Below, one piece after another: positions 34,896 to 47,020 of a DNA stretch of 64,000 nt (within the stretch, counting starts at the first letter, position 1; each line of letters starts with the position of its first letter). Position numbers and translations under genes: made by a program. The DNA is from Stenocarpella maydis. Taxonomy: Eukaryota > Ascomycota > Sordariomycetes > Diaporthales > Diaporthaceae. Where the stretch lies: the NCBI GenBank assembly GCA_002270565.1, contig NQMI01000010.1:617791-681790 (forward strand). Reading direction: 5' to 3'. Under the pieces are notes generated by a model. The model saw only the letters and a program-made list of their open reading frames with translations. It ran no database searches and was not told the origin of the DNA.

Positions 34896-36231
34896 GACAA
34901 GCAAGGCAATTCCGTCTGGGTCAAGGCCTGTTGGGGCAATGTAGAGCCGCATACAAATATGCACGGGTGTATAGCAATGGGTATTGTCATTCGACGTGAA
35001 GTCAGTATGAAGCAGGCGCGAAGAGAAAGACAAAGCTGTGCGGCCTGCGTTGTGAGTGGCGGAGTCGTCGATTACAAAGATAGCCGCGAATCCTTGCCAT
35101 CGAGAGAATTTGAATGTGGTACTGGTGGCCCTCGATAAGCGGAACAAATCGACAAGTACTCCGCGAATTCTATTCCGGGCTGGCACCAGTGACTGTTTCT
35201 CGTATTCCCCGCCGCTGTGAAAGAATACGATGGCCCGAATAGATCATCAGAAACGGTGTCACAAATGGTCAGGCAACTGGACATTGAGGTAGTATCGTCC
35301 TGATGATCAACCTTTTCTAATCCAATGGCACTAGATTTCGTCACACCAGCTCATAGGGCACAAGGACAACAAAAAGGCAAACATGACCTAATGAAAGCGC
35401 ATATCGGCAGCCCGGTGTTTCATAATGAGCCTAGCCGCCTTAGTAGGAAGCCCTCACCGAGCCCCTCCAACACTGCCAGCCCTGCCAGCACAGCGTACCC
35501 ACTGTGCCGGCTGTCTACTGGCAAGCGTCCAGATAGCGTCAGGTCGCGACATGTTGTCCCCTCTACTCGTCCGTATTGCCGGATAAAGAAGGTCGAAAGG
35601 GGCATCAAGGGCCAGTGCTGAGCTGGGGCTGGAGACCGCCTCTTAGCCGCCAAACCAGGTGAGAGGGACTGGCGGGTTGTCCTAATGCCGCCCCTCACCA
35701 CCACTAGTATACATCAATTGATATGTGGTGTACCACTGAAGCCAACCACCCCACCCCACAGGGCTAGTAATCGTCCAGCTTTTCTCGGTTCAAATGTTGC
35801 ATCCGCAGAAAGCTTGTCGTACGCTAGTAGTGTAACGCAGCTCACCCCCGCACGGTGTAGCATTCCGGCAGGGGGCGCGAGTAGGACAGTGGGAATAGCA
35901 TCGTCGATCACTCGGGCGGTGACGTCCCCAATTCTCGAAAGATCCCTGCCAAGACCGGGAACACAGCTCCAGTGAGCATCTCGCGATCCTCCCGGGCGCA
36001 AACGTGCGCGAGAGGGCCTTGTCTTTAAAGGGGCCTGCAAGTCTCACGCCCGCCGAGGCACGTCGATTGCCAAGTCCCTTCTTGTGTCCCCATTCCGTGA
36101 ACATCAAAAGACGCTGCCAAGAGCCGACCTAACCAGCTATCATACCACAGACCTCACATATCTACCCAAAACACACAATATATCTGCAGCAGAGACTTGA
36201 CATCCCGGCAATTGAGCCCCGCTACCCCAAG
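34896..36231. other. Intergenic stretch
   Basis: Between the hydrolase gene and the small GPI protein gene, both on the plus strand. Open frames here are short and without similarity. The last 150 bases before 36232 are AC-rich, as expected for a fungal leader. Confidence 0.45.
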
Positions 36232-36669
36232 ATGAAGCCCCTCAGCCACCTGCTCCTCCTCCTCGTCGCCCCCTCAGCCGCCATCGCAGCAGGCCAGGGA
36301 CAAGAGGCCGTCTCGGAGCCCCTGACGACCGAGTCGCTCAACCCCACCGTCTCAAACGCCAACCCGGGAGGGCCGATCCAGACCTTCACTTCCACGCCGG
36401 TCCCCCACACCACCACCGCGTCCGCCACCGAGTCCACAGCGGCGGCGGCGACAGACAGCAGCCTCAGCTCCGAGTCCAAGACCGCCACGGCGCTTCACCC
36501 TAGCGAGCCGACCGGCATCTCGGGCGTCGCCGGGACTGGCACGGGGGCTTCGGCGTCGGCGACCACAACGTCGTCGTCGGCGGTGGGTGCGGCTCTTGGG
36601 GAGGGCTCTCCTAGGGTCGCCCTGGCTGTCGCGGTGGGTGCTGGGTTGCTTGGGTGGGTCGCATTTTGA
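36232..36669 (+). CDS. Small Ser/Thr-rich secreted protein, predicted GPI-anchored
   Basis: A 145-residue intronless protein. It has a clear signal peptide (a Lys near the start, then LLLLLV, ending about AAIAA, residues 1-20), a Ser/Thr/Ala/Pro-rich middle with no cysteine that is likely O-mannosylated, and a hydrophobic C-terminus of about 17 residues (VALAVAVGAGLLGWVAF) ending the chain, as in GPI-attachment signals. Such proteins decorate the fungal cell wall or plasma membrane. No domain is recognised. It faces the CFEM gene, the next gene on the opposite strand, another predicted GPI protein. Confidence 0.78.
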   Translation: MKPLSHLLLLLVAPSAAIAAGQGQEAVSEPLTTESLNPTVSNANPGGPIQTFTSTPVPHTTTASATESTAAAATDSSLSSESKTATALHPSEPTGISGVAGTGTGASASATTTSSSAVGAALGEGSPRVALAVAVGAGLLGWVAF

Positions 36670-37188
36670 GAGGGCTTGTGGATGATTGTACGGATAATCT
36701 AGTTCGCTGTGCCGATTACCCCTTGGCGGTTGGGTGACAAGAAAACAATGAGGAAGTGGGTTTCAATCCTTCTCGGTCACTGAAAACGAAAACTCATGAG
36801 GCCCATTAGGGGCTGGTCCGCGGTCCGGAGTGTTGTTCTCATGAAAAATGTCAATTTCTCGTGAATCAGGCTCTCTAGGCCCGTCTCGGCTCAGGAGCTT
36901 TGGCATTGCACAAGTTCCCTGCCGAATGTGCCCGGACCTCCAGCCTCTCGTCAAGTGCAAGTCCGTCACAGAAACAAATAAAACAAGCAAGCCGCAAACG
37001 CCAATCCTGTAATGCCCGGATGCTATTCTTTATGTGGTGAAACGACACACCCCCATTCCGTTGTTCAACTGGAAAAAAGAATGAAAGACCCCAAAAAGCG
37101 CCAAAAGGCCTCCAATCAAGCCTCCAATCACCAGTCCGTCCCTATCGCAGAAAGGAAAAGGAGCCACGGAACTAAAACCATCTCTAAC
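36670..37188. other. Convergent intergenic stretch
   Basis: Between the 3' ends of the two predicted GPI-anchored protein genes. A short direct repeat, CCTCCAATCA, occurs near 37109-37130. No gene is seen. Confidence 0.45.
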
Positions 37189-37919
37189 TTAGAGAGCAAG
37201 CACGGCAAACGCGGCAACGGCGCCGATGGCGCCCAGGGGCAAGTCCGCGCGGACGCCAGCGTTGGTGTCCGTACCGGTCGGCATGCTGGTTGGCACGCTG
37301 CGGGTGGCGGTTGTTCCGGTGGCCAGGGCTGAGTTGACAGCGTTGGACGCGGAGGCGAGCTCGGCCGAGCCGGCGGAGTTGACTTCCCTGCAGAGGTTGC
37401 CGGCGACGGATTGGATTTCTGTAAGAGGGCAGAAGGGCCCTGGTCAGCTATTGTCCATCACAGATGTGTATACGACGTGCCGTATACATTACGATAATAA
37501 ATCTCCGAGGATTTGGAAATGGGAAAGGGGGTTTTCTTTCTCTTTCTCTTTTTTTCAGGGGCACAGGGGCTCACGGGGACGGACGGATGACAAGCGGGTC
37601 GAGTGGGGCGGCACTTACGACTCTGCTCCTGTGAAGAGCAGCCGCTCTGGAGCAAGATACAGGGACCGATGGAGGAGATGAGCTGGCTGGACTTGGAGCA
37701 CAGGCACTTCAGGTCAGACGCTGTGCAGCCGATGCTCCTGGCGGTGGAGTCGAGGCAGCTCAAGGCGCATTGGGGAACCTGGGCGACGATGCTGGTGAGG
37801 TCGCCGCCTCCGCCGGGGGAGCTGGTCGAGGTCGGTACGGAGCCGGTGGCCGTGGCCGACTGGGCGGCAGCCGATGCGGCAAAGACGGCCGCCGTGGTGA
37901 AGAAGGTTGTGATCTGCAT
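37189..37919 (-). CDS. CFEM-domain protein, secreted and predicted GPI-anchored
   Basis: Two exons, 37919-37619 and 37418-37189, joined across a GTAAGT...TTACAG intron of 200 bases, giving 176 residues. It has a signal peptide (about residues 1-19, ending SAAAQ), then a short Ser/Thr/Gly linker, then a CFEM domain with exactly eight cysteines in the family order (QCALSC, GC, KCLC, PC, GC and a last LC contributed by exon 2). A Ser/Thr-rich stretch follows, and a hydrophobic tail (LGAIGAVAAFAVLAL) typical of GPI attachment. CFEM proteins in other fungi bind haem/iron at the cell surface or act in host interaction. An Asp in the haem-binding position (TASDLKC) is present, compatible with haem binding, but this is inference. 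I took the ATG at 37919; the frame is open a few codons further without an ATG. Confidence 0.9.
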
Positions 37920-40900
37920 GTTGGGCAAGTGTGCTTTGGGGCTGATGTCGGAGGAAATGATACTGCAATGTGCACAGCAGGGACTGGTGGAGCTGGTCTG
38001 GCTGGTGGTTTGTCTTGTAAGATTGGTTCAGGGGCGAGGGCTCCAGATACGATGTCGAGCAAGAGTGTGAATCACTGCACACGACGGGCAGAGGATGGCA
38101 CGCAGTTGATGAATACACGGAGAGACAGCGACGATGTTTGGCGAGTTATTTAGGAGGAGGGGGAGGGAGAGAGGACAGGATGGATCGAGAGAAAGGAGCA
38201 AAGCTGATGGGGAACCAGTTGATTGTATTGACTGGCGCAAGTTGCTGGTTTGATTTGCTGTTGGTGCTGCTGGGCTCGAGAGATGCAGCCTAGTCAGCAA
38301 TGGGATTTGAAGGCCCCACATATATGAGATGAAGATGGTGGCGGAGGTTTTTCTTGGTAGGCAAGGGCGCACCAGGTCCTGCCTGCCTGTCTCGTAAACG
38401 GCAAGAGAGAGGAAGCCTAGCTGTCTCTGCAGCTCTGAAGGCCTGCAGGTTTGGCCCAGGCTGATGATTGCCCATCTGAAATCCAACCTGTGACCGCGGA
38501 TGACTTGGACCAGTTGCCTTGGCCACTTCAAATGCTGCTGGGGTTTGGCAGTGCACACACACAGCTCCACCTCTCATACCCTCCCTCCCCGTACGCAGCG
38601 AGCCAGCACATCACGAGCAGAATACGGCCCCTCGTGTGTGCTGTTCGCTGAAACTGCAACGTCGTCTCTTCTCGGCCTTCGATCATCCCGTCTGCAGACA
38701 TCCCAGCTGCAACACCGCCCAGGGGGGAGGGTGCACAGCCCAGCCAGCAGCCCGGCTGCGGCTGCGCGTCCTCCAGGCTGGCAAAGCTGTTCGTCCTTTG
38801 TCTGAGAGCTTCTGCTGCGCCGCGCCACCTTGTTTCGACGGCGGCCCGCCGGCCGTCCAACCACATGCAGCTGCGCGCATCTCGAGCCCAGCCGTCAAGA
38901 TCCAGTCCTCTCCAGGCCAAGCAACGAGACGAAATGGCCGAGCTGGCCAGTCTCTTGGGTTGGGCCCGACGCGTGTCACACACCGAGTCCAACATTAATT
39001 AATTGCACAGTCAGCCTGCACCAGTGATTTGTGCATATGCAGATGTGCATCTGCAATATGCATGTTCGATATCGATGCACTACTACTACACTAATATACT
39101 CCGTACTCGAGTACGCGTACGACATGGCTGGGCGATCTGTGTGACGTCACGACCTTCGTGTCGCCTAAATTTAGCTGCCGGCTATGCAAAGGCGCAGGAG
39201 CGCGCAAGGGGTTATGCGACCGCACTCCATATATGAGACATCGACCACCACATGGTGCAGCTGCCTTCTGCGCGCCTGCCCTTGGTTTCGTTGGATTGGA
39301 TTGACCAGTCTGTCAGCTTCGTCTGTTGAATGCTGCTCTTGCTCCCAAGTCGGCTTCATCGCGCCACTGGCCTGGGCCTGGGCCCGACCTGCCTGCGCCA
39401 GGCATGTTCCTCCAACAATCAAAAAATGTTACCTTTCGAAAGGAAATAACAACTCCTGGCAGACTAGACTGGCGCCTTGGGTGATCTTGTGAATCAGCAG
39501 CAGTCTTTTCGATCCGGCAGACCGGACTTGTCTGTGGCCATGTATGATTCAGTCTAGATCGCGGTGCCCGAAAGCTGATGATCCCCGGTGGTTTCGAAAC
39601 AGCCCCCCACTGAAAATCTCGTGGGAGCCGCAGCCTACAGGTTGATGTCAGATAATGGACATTCCTGTCGCTCCGAGCCAACGGGCCAGATAGCGGCCTC
39701 GCGTCTTCTTGAGGCTCTTGCCGGGGCGAGAACGACCTTATCAGCCTCCACCGTCGGCTTGGCAGCTTGGCACGCACAGAGAACGACAGTTACGACAGGG
39801 ACTACGCAAGTACCTAGTACTGTACTGTAGTCGTCGTGCGTTGGGAGCAATACGTCCGTTGCTGGACGGCGCCTCGGTGCACTTGGAACGATCTCGATCC
39901 CTTCAAGCTGTTGCCGTGATACGAGGATGTTCAGGAGCCAGCTTGAGCTGATGGGCAAAGATTCTGCGAGGGAGAGCTGTGGGCATTCGCAACAAGAGCA
40001 TTCTGGGCAAGTTCAGAGGCTTCAAGACTTTTCCCCTGGGTTCCACCGGCAACTTGCAATCTGCGCAGAGATCAACCCGAAATGGCGAGAAGGCTCATGA
40101 CAGTCTGACGACTGCCAAACCCACATGTCCCATTTTTCAAGAAGGGGTCCAATCCAGAGTCCAGACGCAGCCAACCTGCCCCGCTGCCTCGTGGTTCGCC
40201 TTCCAGGACCCATCCCCCAAATAAGCTTCTTGCGCTAGTGCAATGAGCCCTATGCGCCTGTTGCGGGCCTTGCGGGCCGGGCGGCCCCCTTCCGGCTTTG
40301 ATTCGGCAGCGGACGGGCGGAAGGTCGGCGTCGATCCCGTCTACTGACGGTCGCCACCTGCCACATCAACGACGTCTCTGTGCTCTAACGCTTTCGTCAC
40401 CGTGCTACAAATCATCCCAGATTAACTTCAAGTGGTTGTGTCGTCCTCGAATCGTCGAGATGAGGGCACAATGTCCACATGATCATCGAGATTGCAGAAG
40501 AGCCCCTCTCTCGAGCATTCTGAGAAGCCCACAGGGGCCCGCAGGTCTTGCTAAGAATCCCTGCTGTCGTGTGGAAAATTCCTGGTCACAGATGAAGTTC
40601 TCGACCCGCCCGTCAAAAGCTCCGACCGTTGGCCGATCATCGTCTTTCACAGGCTCCTGCTATCTCTTCAAGTGGCCAAAGCACAGGTGTGGCCAATCAT
40701 GATGCTTTTCAGCAGGGTTCATGCATCCTGAACTCGTTGGGCTGAAGGCATTCCCAACCAGGGCCCACTAAAAGCGTATGCTCGCGCCGCGAGCTCTAAG
40801 TTGAAGCGCGAGCCGCTTTGGTCGTCATATTTTGGCCTCTGCATTTATATATAAGTGACTTTCCCTTATCTCTCAAATCTTTTGCCCCGTATAGTGATGT

Positions 40901-40965
40901 TGTCGTGCACGGTTTGATTCGTTTGGGTCTCTCTCTTTCCCTTTTATTTCACGCTATATTCAATC
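37920..40965. other. Long gene-poor stretch
   Basis: About 3 kb upstream of both the CFEM gene (-) and the MFS gene (+), so it contains both promoters. Many short open frames occur on both strands, none with recognisable similarity. Sequence near 39000-39120 is AT-rich with TGCATATGCA-like words. I see no RNA gene, but a distant or very short gene cannot be excluded. Confidence 0.4.
40843..40855 (+). promoter_or_regulatory. TATA-like element upstream of the MFS gene
   Basis: ATTTATATATAAG lies about 110 bases before the start codon of the MFS gene and is followed by a CT-rich tract (about 40860-40950). This is the usual fungal order of TATA box and pyrimidine-rich initiation region. Confidence 0.45.
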
Positions 40966-42923
40966 ATGGCTCAACCACATCCAGGTCAGGAGTCCCAAAT
41001 ACCACCCCGGTCCCCAAGCCCAACCATGGCTGGCAGTGGCAGTGACAGCGACGATAATGTTGGCATGGGCTTCGCGCCTATCGTGTCAAGACATAGACGC
41101 CAAAGCTCTGGTCTTCGCCGGTCTGGGTCCCTAACCCGTCAACTCACCCGGCAGTCCACCAAGGAGACTCGCCGTGATCCGAACCTCGACCCCGATTCTC
41201 TCCCTTACCGTACGCTCTCCCAAGATGCCAACTTCGATGAATACACAACAGAACACCAATCGGGGGAGATCAAGGGCCCGGTTGTGCGTGAACCCTCGGG
41301 CAAAGAGACACACTATAAGCTGGTCACCTTCACGCCAGGCGACCCGGAGAACCCCAAGAACTGGAGCAAGCCATACAAGTGGTATTGCACCATGGTCGTC
41401 GCGATTACTTGCTTCGTTGTTGCTTTCGCCTCGTCGGTCGTGACGGCCGACCTGAAGGGCGTTGAGGAATCGTTTGGTGTGAGCGAGGAGGTAGCCCTCC
41501 TCACCATCACCGTCTTCGTTATCGGCTTCGGTGTCGGCCCCGTCATATTCGCGCCGCTTTCAGAGATATACGGCCGGCGAATCATTTATGGGTCCACTCT
41601 CCTCATAGCTGTGGTGTTTGTCATCCCCTGCGCCGTGGCCAAGAACATCGGCACGCTTCTCGTGTGCCGCGCCATCGACGGCATCGCCTTCTCCGCACCC
41701 ATGACCCTGGTGGGCGGCACGCTGGCCGACCTGTGGAAGAACGAAGAGCGTGGTGTTCCCATGGCTGCCTTCTCCGCCGCGCCTTTCATCGGCCCTGCCA
41801 TCGGGCCCCTCATCGGTGGATATCTGTCTGATGCGACGGGGTGGCGCTGGCTGTACTGGATCCAGCTCATCTTCGCCTTTGTCGTGTGGGTTCTGATTAC
41901 CTTTACCATGCCCGAGACGTACGCGCCAACCATCCTCGCCCGCCGTGCCAAGAAGCTGCGCAAGGAGACTGGTAGTAAGGAGCACGTCACCGAGCAGGAT
42001 CTCGATGTGAGGCCGTTCACGGAGAGGCTGGTCATCTTCCTGATCCGACCACTGCAGTTGCTATTTGGAGAGCTGATTGTGTTCCTCATCTCACTGTACA
42101 TGTCTGTACTGTATGGACTGCTGTACATGTTCTTCGTGGCGTTCCCGATTATCTACCAGGAGGGAAGGGATGGAGCGCAGGCAGCACAGGTCTGATGTTT
42201 GTAAGTTTTGCCCCCCCCCTCCCCCCACACGAGCTCTCCGCGCTTCCGTCTCTCGCCAGGCCACTGACAAGATCCAAACCACAGATCCCACTAGCTCTCG
42301 GTGTCATCGCCTCAGCGGCCGGGGCCCCAATAGTGAACAAGCACTACCTGAAGGTCTCTGAACGCTTCAATGGCAAGCCTCCCGCAGAGTACCGGCTCAT
42401 CCCGATGATGTGTTCCTGCTGGTTCATCCCGCTCGGCCTCATCATCTTCGCCTGGACTTCATACCCGCGCCTGCACTGGTTCGGCCCAGCCTTTGGCGGC
42501 TTCTGGGTCGGGTTCGGCTTCATCTTCCTCTACAACGCCGCCAACAACTACCTCGTCGACTCGTACCAGCACCAGGCGGCCTCCGCCCTCGCGGCAAAGA
42601 CCTTCATCCGCAGCTTCTGGGGCGCCGCCGTGGTGCTCTTCACGGAGCAGATGTACGCCGCGTGCGGCTACCAGTGGGCCAGCATGATCCTCTTCTTTAT
42701 GGCCCTCGCCTGCTGCGGCATCCCGTTCCTGTTCTGGAAGTACGGCGCTAGGATCCGCGCCAGGAGCAAGTACGCCTACGCCGGTGACGATGCCCCCGCT
42801 GATTCTGGTACCAGCGACGAGGAGAACCAGATCAGGAAGGCCGAGGGTGTCGAGGCTGGCGCGGTGCTCGGAACTACTCGGAATAGCGCGGTTCCGCCTT
42901 TGGCCACTGGCCCGGCACCTTAA
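40966..42923 (+). CDS. DHA1-type MFS transporter with an apparent 1-base frameshift
   Basis: Major facilitator, drug:H+ antiporter-1 type, related to fungal polyamine/azole exporters; plasma membrane. Exon 1 is 40966-42200 and exon 2 is 42285-42923 (GTAAGT...CCACAG). About 625 residues would have 12 membrane helices after a roughly 130-residue Ser/Arg-rich cytosolic N-terminus. Visible motifs are [13 protein letters not shown] before helix 1, a loop-2/3 motif [15 protein letters not shown], and [15 protein letters not shown] in the second half. At 42167-42169 (GGG between AA and ATGG) the frame shifts. Up to there one frame encodes YQEGR, after it a different frame encodes GSTGLMF and splices correctly to IPLALGV. 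One extra G would restore a continuous product. The read-through frame ends in TGA at 42193-42195. It is either a homopolymer sequencing error or a real inactivating deletion. Confidence 0.82.
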
Positions 42924-43546
42924 AAGTCGCAATGACTTGTTGAGTGGATCGGGGGATAGAAGAAAATAGACAACGGCATCCCAATGGTTTAGGCTGTTTT
43001 GGGGCAGTGAGTCCCCACTGGGCACATCTCGTCGACTGGAAGTTGACACTTGGAAGGACCGGTTCTGTCACGCCATAGGACAAGAGGTTCCACTTCGGAC
43101 TATTCTGTGTCATGCGCGGAATTCGAGGTAGTCGAACTTGCAATTTGACCGGCGTTGTGTGATGGGTGATTTTTATGGAGTCGATGAGGGACGATATAGA
43201 GGGCGGCATGATACCAGGGCGACCGAAGACTTGAAGAGCAGATGTAGACACTAATAATATTCATGTAACTGATGTACTATGCATTCGAATGCTGTGATGA
43301 TAAACGACCGTTGTCGAGTTGTTGACGTTCAACATGCTGCAGCTCAAGGAGTGGGCGCAGGACAAACCCCTGCTGTATTTGCTCCGAGGTAAGGACTGAC
43401 GGGGGTATGCACCCGAGAAGGAAAACCCCACAAGTAACAAAAGCCATGTTGAAATGAGCTTTAACCATGTTCCATCCTGCCGTTGTTGAATCTCAAATGG
43501 ACCCCACTCGTGCCAACCATCGGCAGAGGGGTGCGTCCACAACACC
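42924..43546. other. Convergent intergenic stretch
   Basis: Between the 3' ends of the MFS transporter (+) and the ENA ATPase (-). No gene or repeat is seen. Confidence 0.45.
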
Positions 43547-46500
43547 CTAGACGACACTCCCGTCCTCGCTCGCTGCTCCGAAGCCATCAACTATCTTCCT
43601 GACCCCACCAATCTTGAACCTCCTCTTCACAGCCTTCCAGCTCTCGACCACGCACAGATAGGCGACGATGCCGGCGGCGACGATGCCCCACTCCCAGCCG
43701 ATGCCCATGTGCTTGAAGACCACCTCGTTGATGACAGGCAGGTAGACGAGCGGGAACGTCAGCACGAAGCCGGCCACGGCGGCCCAGAAGAGGAACTGGT
43801 TCGCCCAGACGGTCCGCAGGACGGACAGCGGGCCGCGGTACTTCTCCGGGTGCATGTCGAAGAGGCTGCGGGTGAAGTGCTTGACCTCCCACGCGGTGAC
43901 GAGCAGGAGGAACGTGAGCACGGCGTAGGTGGCGGCGCGGGCGCGGAAGACGACGTCGCACGAGTCGTTGTAGCCCTCGTTGCACCCGTCGCCGAGGGTG
44001 TACCCGCCGGGGCCGACGGCGCGGGAGACGCCGGCGAAGGCGACGGTGGCGAAGACGCCCAGGCAGATGAGGCCCATGGCGGTGCCGTAGACGAACTTGT
44101 CGACGATGAGCTCGCGCGTGAAGACGCCCACGCCGAGGTCGTGGGGCGCGCGCTGCATGACGTCCGGCTGGGCCTCCTCCAGCCCCAGGCCCAGGGCGAG
44201 GAAGGACGAGGTCACGAGGTTGGCCCAGAGGATCTCGATCGGGGACAGCGGGAAGACGGAGGCGCCCGAGGCGTCGCGGAAGGCGAGGCCCACCAGGAGG
44301 AGGATCACCTGGGCGATGTTGGAGATGAGGAGGTGGAGGAGGAACTGTGCGGGCGTGCATGGTCAGCGAGGCGGAGCTGGAACAGCTGGAACAGCTGGAA
44401 CACGGTGCGTCGGGGCCGACATGTGCCTTCCCCTCCCTCCCTTACCTTCTGGATGTTGTCAAACAGTCTCCTGCCCTCCTCGACCGCCGTGACGATCGAG
44501 GCGAAGTTGTCGTCGGTCAGCACCATGTCTGCCGCCTCCTTGGCGACATCGCTGCCGTCCATGCCCATCGCTATGCCCACGTCCGACTTCTTGAGCGCGG
44601 GAGAGTCGTTGACGCCGTCGCCGGTCATGACGCAGAAGGCACGGCGGCGGTGCATGGCCTCGACCATGCGCACCTTGGTCGACGGGCTGCAGCGGGCGAG
44701 GACCAGCGGCAGCCTGTCGAGGGCGTCGATCTGCGCGCTGCTGAGGGCGTCGAAGGCGCTGGCCTGCATGATGGCCTGCGGGTCCGGCTCGACGCCCGCC
44801 GCCGCCGCGGGCGGCAGGATGCCGACCTCCCTCGCGATGGCCGTCGCCGTCTTGACGTGGTCGCCCGTCAGCATGTGCACGGTGATGCCGGCGCGCTGGC
44901 ACCTGCGCACGGCGGGGGCGCTCTCCACGCGCGGCGGGTCGTACAGCCCGACCAGGCCGACAAAGCCGAGCCCGGCCTCGGCCGTCTCGCGCGTCGACAG
45001 CGCCTCCGGGGCGGCGGCGCGCCTGGCCACGCAGAGGACGCGGAGGCCCTCGGCGGCGAGCGTGTCGGCCATGGCGGAGATGCCGCGCCGCTGGGCGTCG
45101 GTGGTGTGGAGGAGGGGGAGCACGGCCTCCACGGCGCCCTTGGTGTATGCGGTGAGCAGGCCGCCGGGGTCCCGGCTGTCGTAGACGACCGTCATGCGCT
45201 TGCAGGTCGAGTCGAAGGGGAACTCGGACACGAGGGCCGCCCCCCCGCCGGCCAGCAGCTCGGGCTTCCCCATGCCGAAGCGCATGGCCAGGACCTGCAG
45301 GGCGATCTCGGTGGGCTCGCCCAGGGCGGCCCATGTCTCCGGCTGCGGCTGCGTGACGGCGGCGTTGTTGCAGAGCGCGACTGTTTCCAGCAGCCCTCGC
45401 AGGGCGGCCGCCTCCGGGCCCGAGGCCTTCATGCTGGCCGGGGGGAGCTCGTTCCCGTCGTACTGGACCGTCCCGCTGGCCGGGTCGAAGGGGTGGGTGG
45501 TCCCCTGGACCGTGACCTCGGTGCCGTCGGCCAGCCACACCCTCTTGGCCAGCATCTTGCCCTGCGTCAGCGTGCCCGTCTTGTCGGAGCAGATGTTGGT
45601 CACGCCGCCGACCGCCTCCAGCGCGGCCAGCTTGCGCACAATCACGTTGCCCTTGGCCATGGCCTTGGTGCCGAGCGCCGTGGAGATGGTCAGCACGGCG
45701 ATCAGCGACTCGGGGATCACAGCCACCGCGACACAGATGCCGTAGATGAGGACCTCGTCGTCGACGTCGAACCGGCTGACCGAGAAGACGATGATGGCAA
45801 GCGTGATGGCGAGGGCGAACAGCAGCAGCGCGAACTTGCTCAGCGACACCTGGAGGGGGGTGCCGTCGAGGCCGAGGAGCACGCGGATCTTGTCCTTGAC
45901 GGCGTGGGTGATCCTTGCCACGCCTGTCATGCCCTCGGAGCTCTTCTTGCCCTGCCTCAGCAGGCCGGCGATCCTGCCGACCTCGGTGGCCATGCCGGTG
46001 GCAGTCACGATACCAGTGGCCCGGCCGCGTGTTACTGTGCTTGCCGAGTAGGCCATGTTGACGCGGTCCCCGAGAGGCACGTCCTGGTCGGCCAGGACCC
46101 TGTCAGCGTGCTTGCTGATGGGCAGGGACTCGCCGGTCAGGAGGGCCTCGTCGGTGGAGAGATTGATGCTGTCACCCAGGCGGAGGTCCGCGGGGATGAC
46201 ATCGCCCACGTTGAGCACGACAATGTCTCCGACGACGAGGCCTTCCGCCTTGGTGGTCTCTACCTGGCCATCCCGGATGACCTTACAGGTTGGTGCAGAC
46301 AGGGCATAGAGCGCCTGGATGGTTTGTTCTGCGCGGTAGTCTTGGATGAACCTGGCGCCATGGTATAATGTCAGTCTGCGCGAAGACCCCACCCCCCGCG
46401 TGTCTTGTTCTCATCGGGGCGGGTCGGGAAGTCATTTGCTTTGCTCACCCTACGACTATGTTGAGCAAGATGACGGCGCAGATGATGGCACCTTCAATGT

Positions 46501-46727
46501 GGTCATTGATGGCGAACGACAGGATTGCCGTGATGACGAGAACGAGGGTCAGCGAGTTGGACACCTGCCTTAGCAGAATCGTCCCAAGCGATATCCCCTT
46601 AGCTCCCTCAACCTTGTTCGGGCCATTCTGCTGTAGACGAGCTGCAGCTTCGGCTCCGGTGAGGCCATCTCTGGTGGGTCCATGTCAGTCTCGGCACACT
46701 GAAGCTGCGGTGGAGCACGCGGCACAC

Positions 46728-46764
<37 letters not shown>

Positions 46765-47020
46765 ACCACATGCATGAGTTGCACAAGGGAAGAAGAAGTG
46801 GGCGTTGCGCTCACTTGATGTCAGTGTTGAGATATCCACAGACCTGGGCCACCCCAAAGATGTGGGCAGAGTCAGCAGAGAACTCTGCAATAGACGCCGT
46901 CTTTGTGCAGACGGTCGACTTGTCCGAGTCGGGCTCGGCTGGCTGGATCGACGGAGGCCCCTTGAAGCCACATATAGGGGGCTCAGTTTGCCCCTCGACT
47001 GCAGTGTCTTCGTTGCCCAT
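43547..47020 (-). CDS. ENA: ENA-type (P-type IID) Na+/K+-exporting ATPase
   Basis: Four exons, 47020-46815, 46670-46449, 46351-44446 and 44344-43547, all GT-AG and in frame, give 1043 residues, the usual size for ENA pumps. ENA ATPases export Na+ (and K+) across the plasma membrane and underlie salt and high-pH tolerance. In order: cytosolic N-terminus; DGLTGAEAAARLQQNGPNKV; first two membrane helices; the actuator motif TGES (in LLTGESLPIS); helix 4 with AVAVIPESLIAVLT; the phosphorylation motif CSDKTGTLTQ (Asp about 399); MTGDGVNDSPALKKSDVGIAMG; and the C-terminal helices from exon 4. The PESLIAVLT helix and the TPLQ...LSKFA segment point to class IID rather than SERCA or PMR1. Intron 1 carries a (TG)n tract and intron 3 a threefold 9-base repeat. 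The subfamily call is strong; ion preference is inferred. Confidence 0.92.
44378..44402 (+). repeat. Threefold GCTGGAACA repeat in ENA intron 3
   Basis: Three consecutive copies of a 9-base GCTGGAACA unit fall within the third intron of the ENA gene (44445-44345). Confidence 0.8.
46729..46763 (+). repeat. (TG)n microsatellite in ENA intron 1
   Basis: About 17 TG units in a row, seen as (CA)n on the coding strand, inside the first intron of the ENA gene. Confidence 0.95.

Noticed and set aside
28963..43500. A possible secondary metabolite or other functional gene cluster (HET, hydrolase, GPI, CFEM, MFS)
   Set aside because: No core synthase, P450 or cluster regulator is present, genes are spaced by long gaps, and their likely roles do not form one pathway.
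44347..46368. A 673-codon open frame on the plus strand, opposite the ENA ATPase
   Set aside because: It lies wholly antisense to a clear P-type ATPase exon; its His/Gly/Ala-rich composition is the usual by-product of GC-rich third positions on the coding strand.
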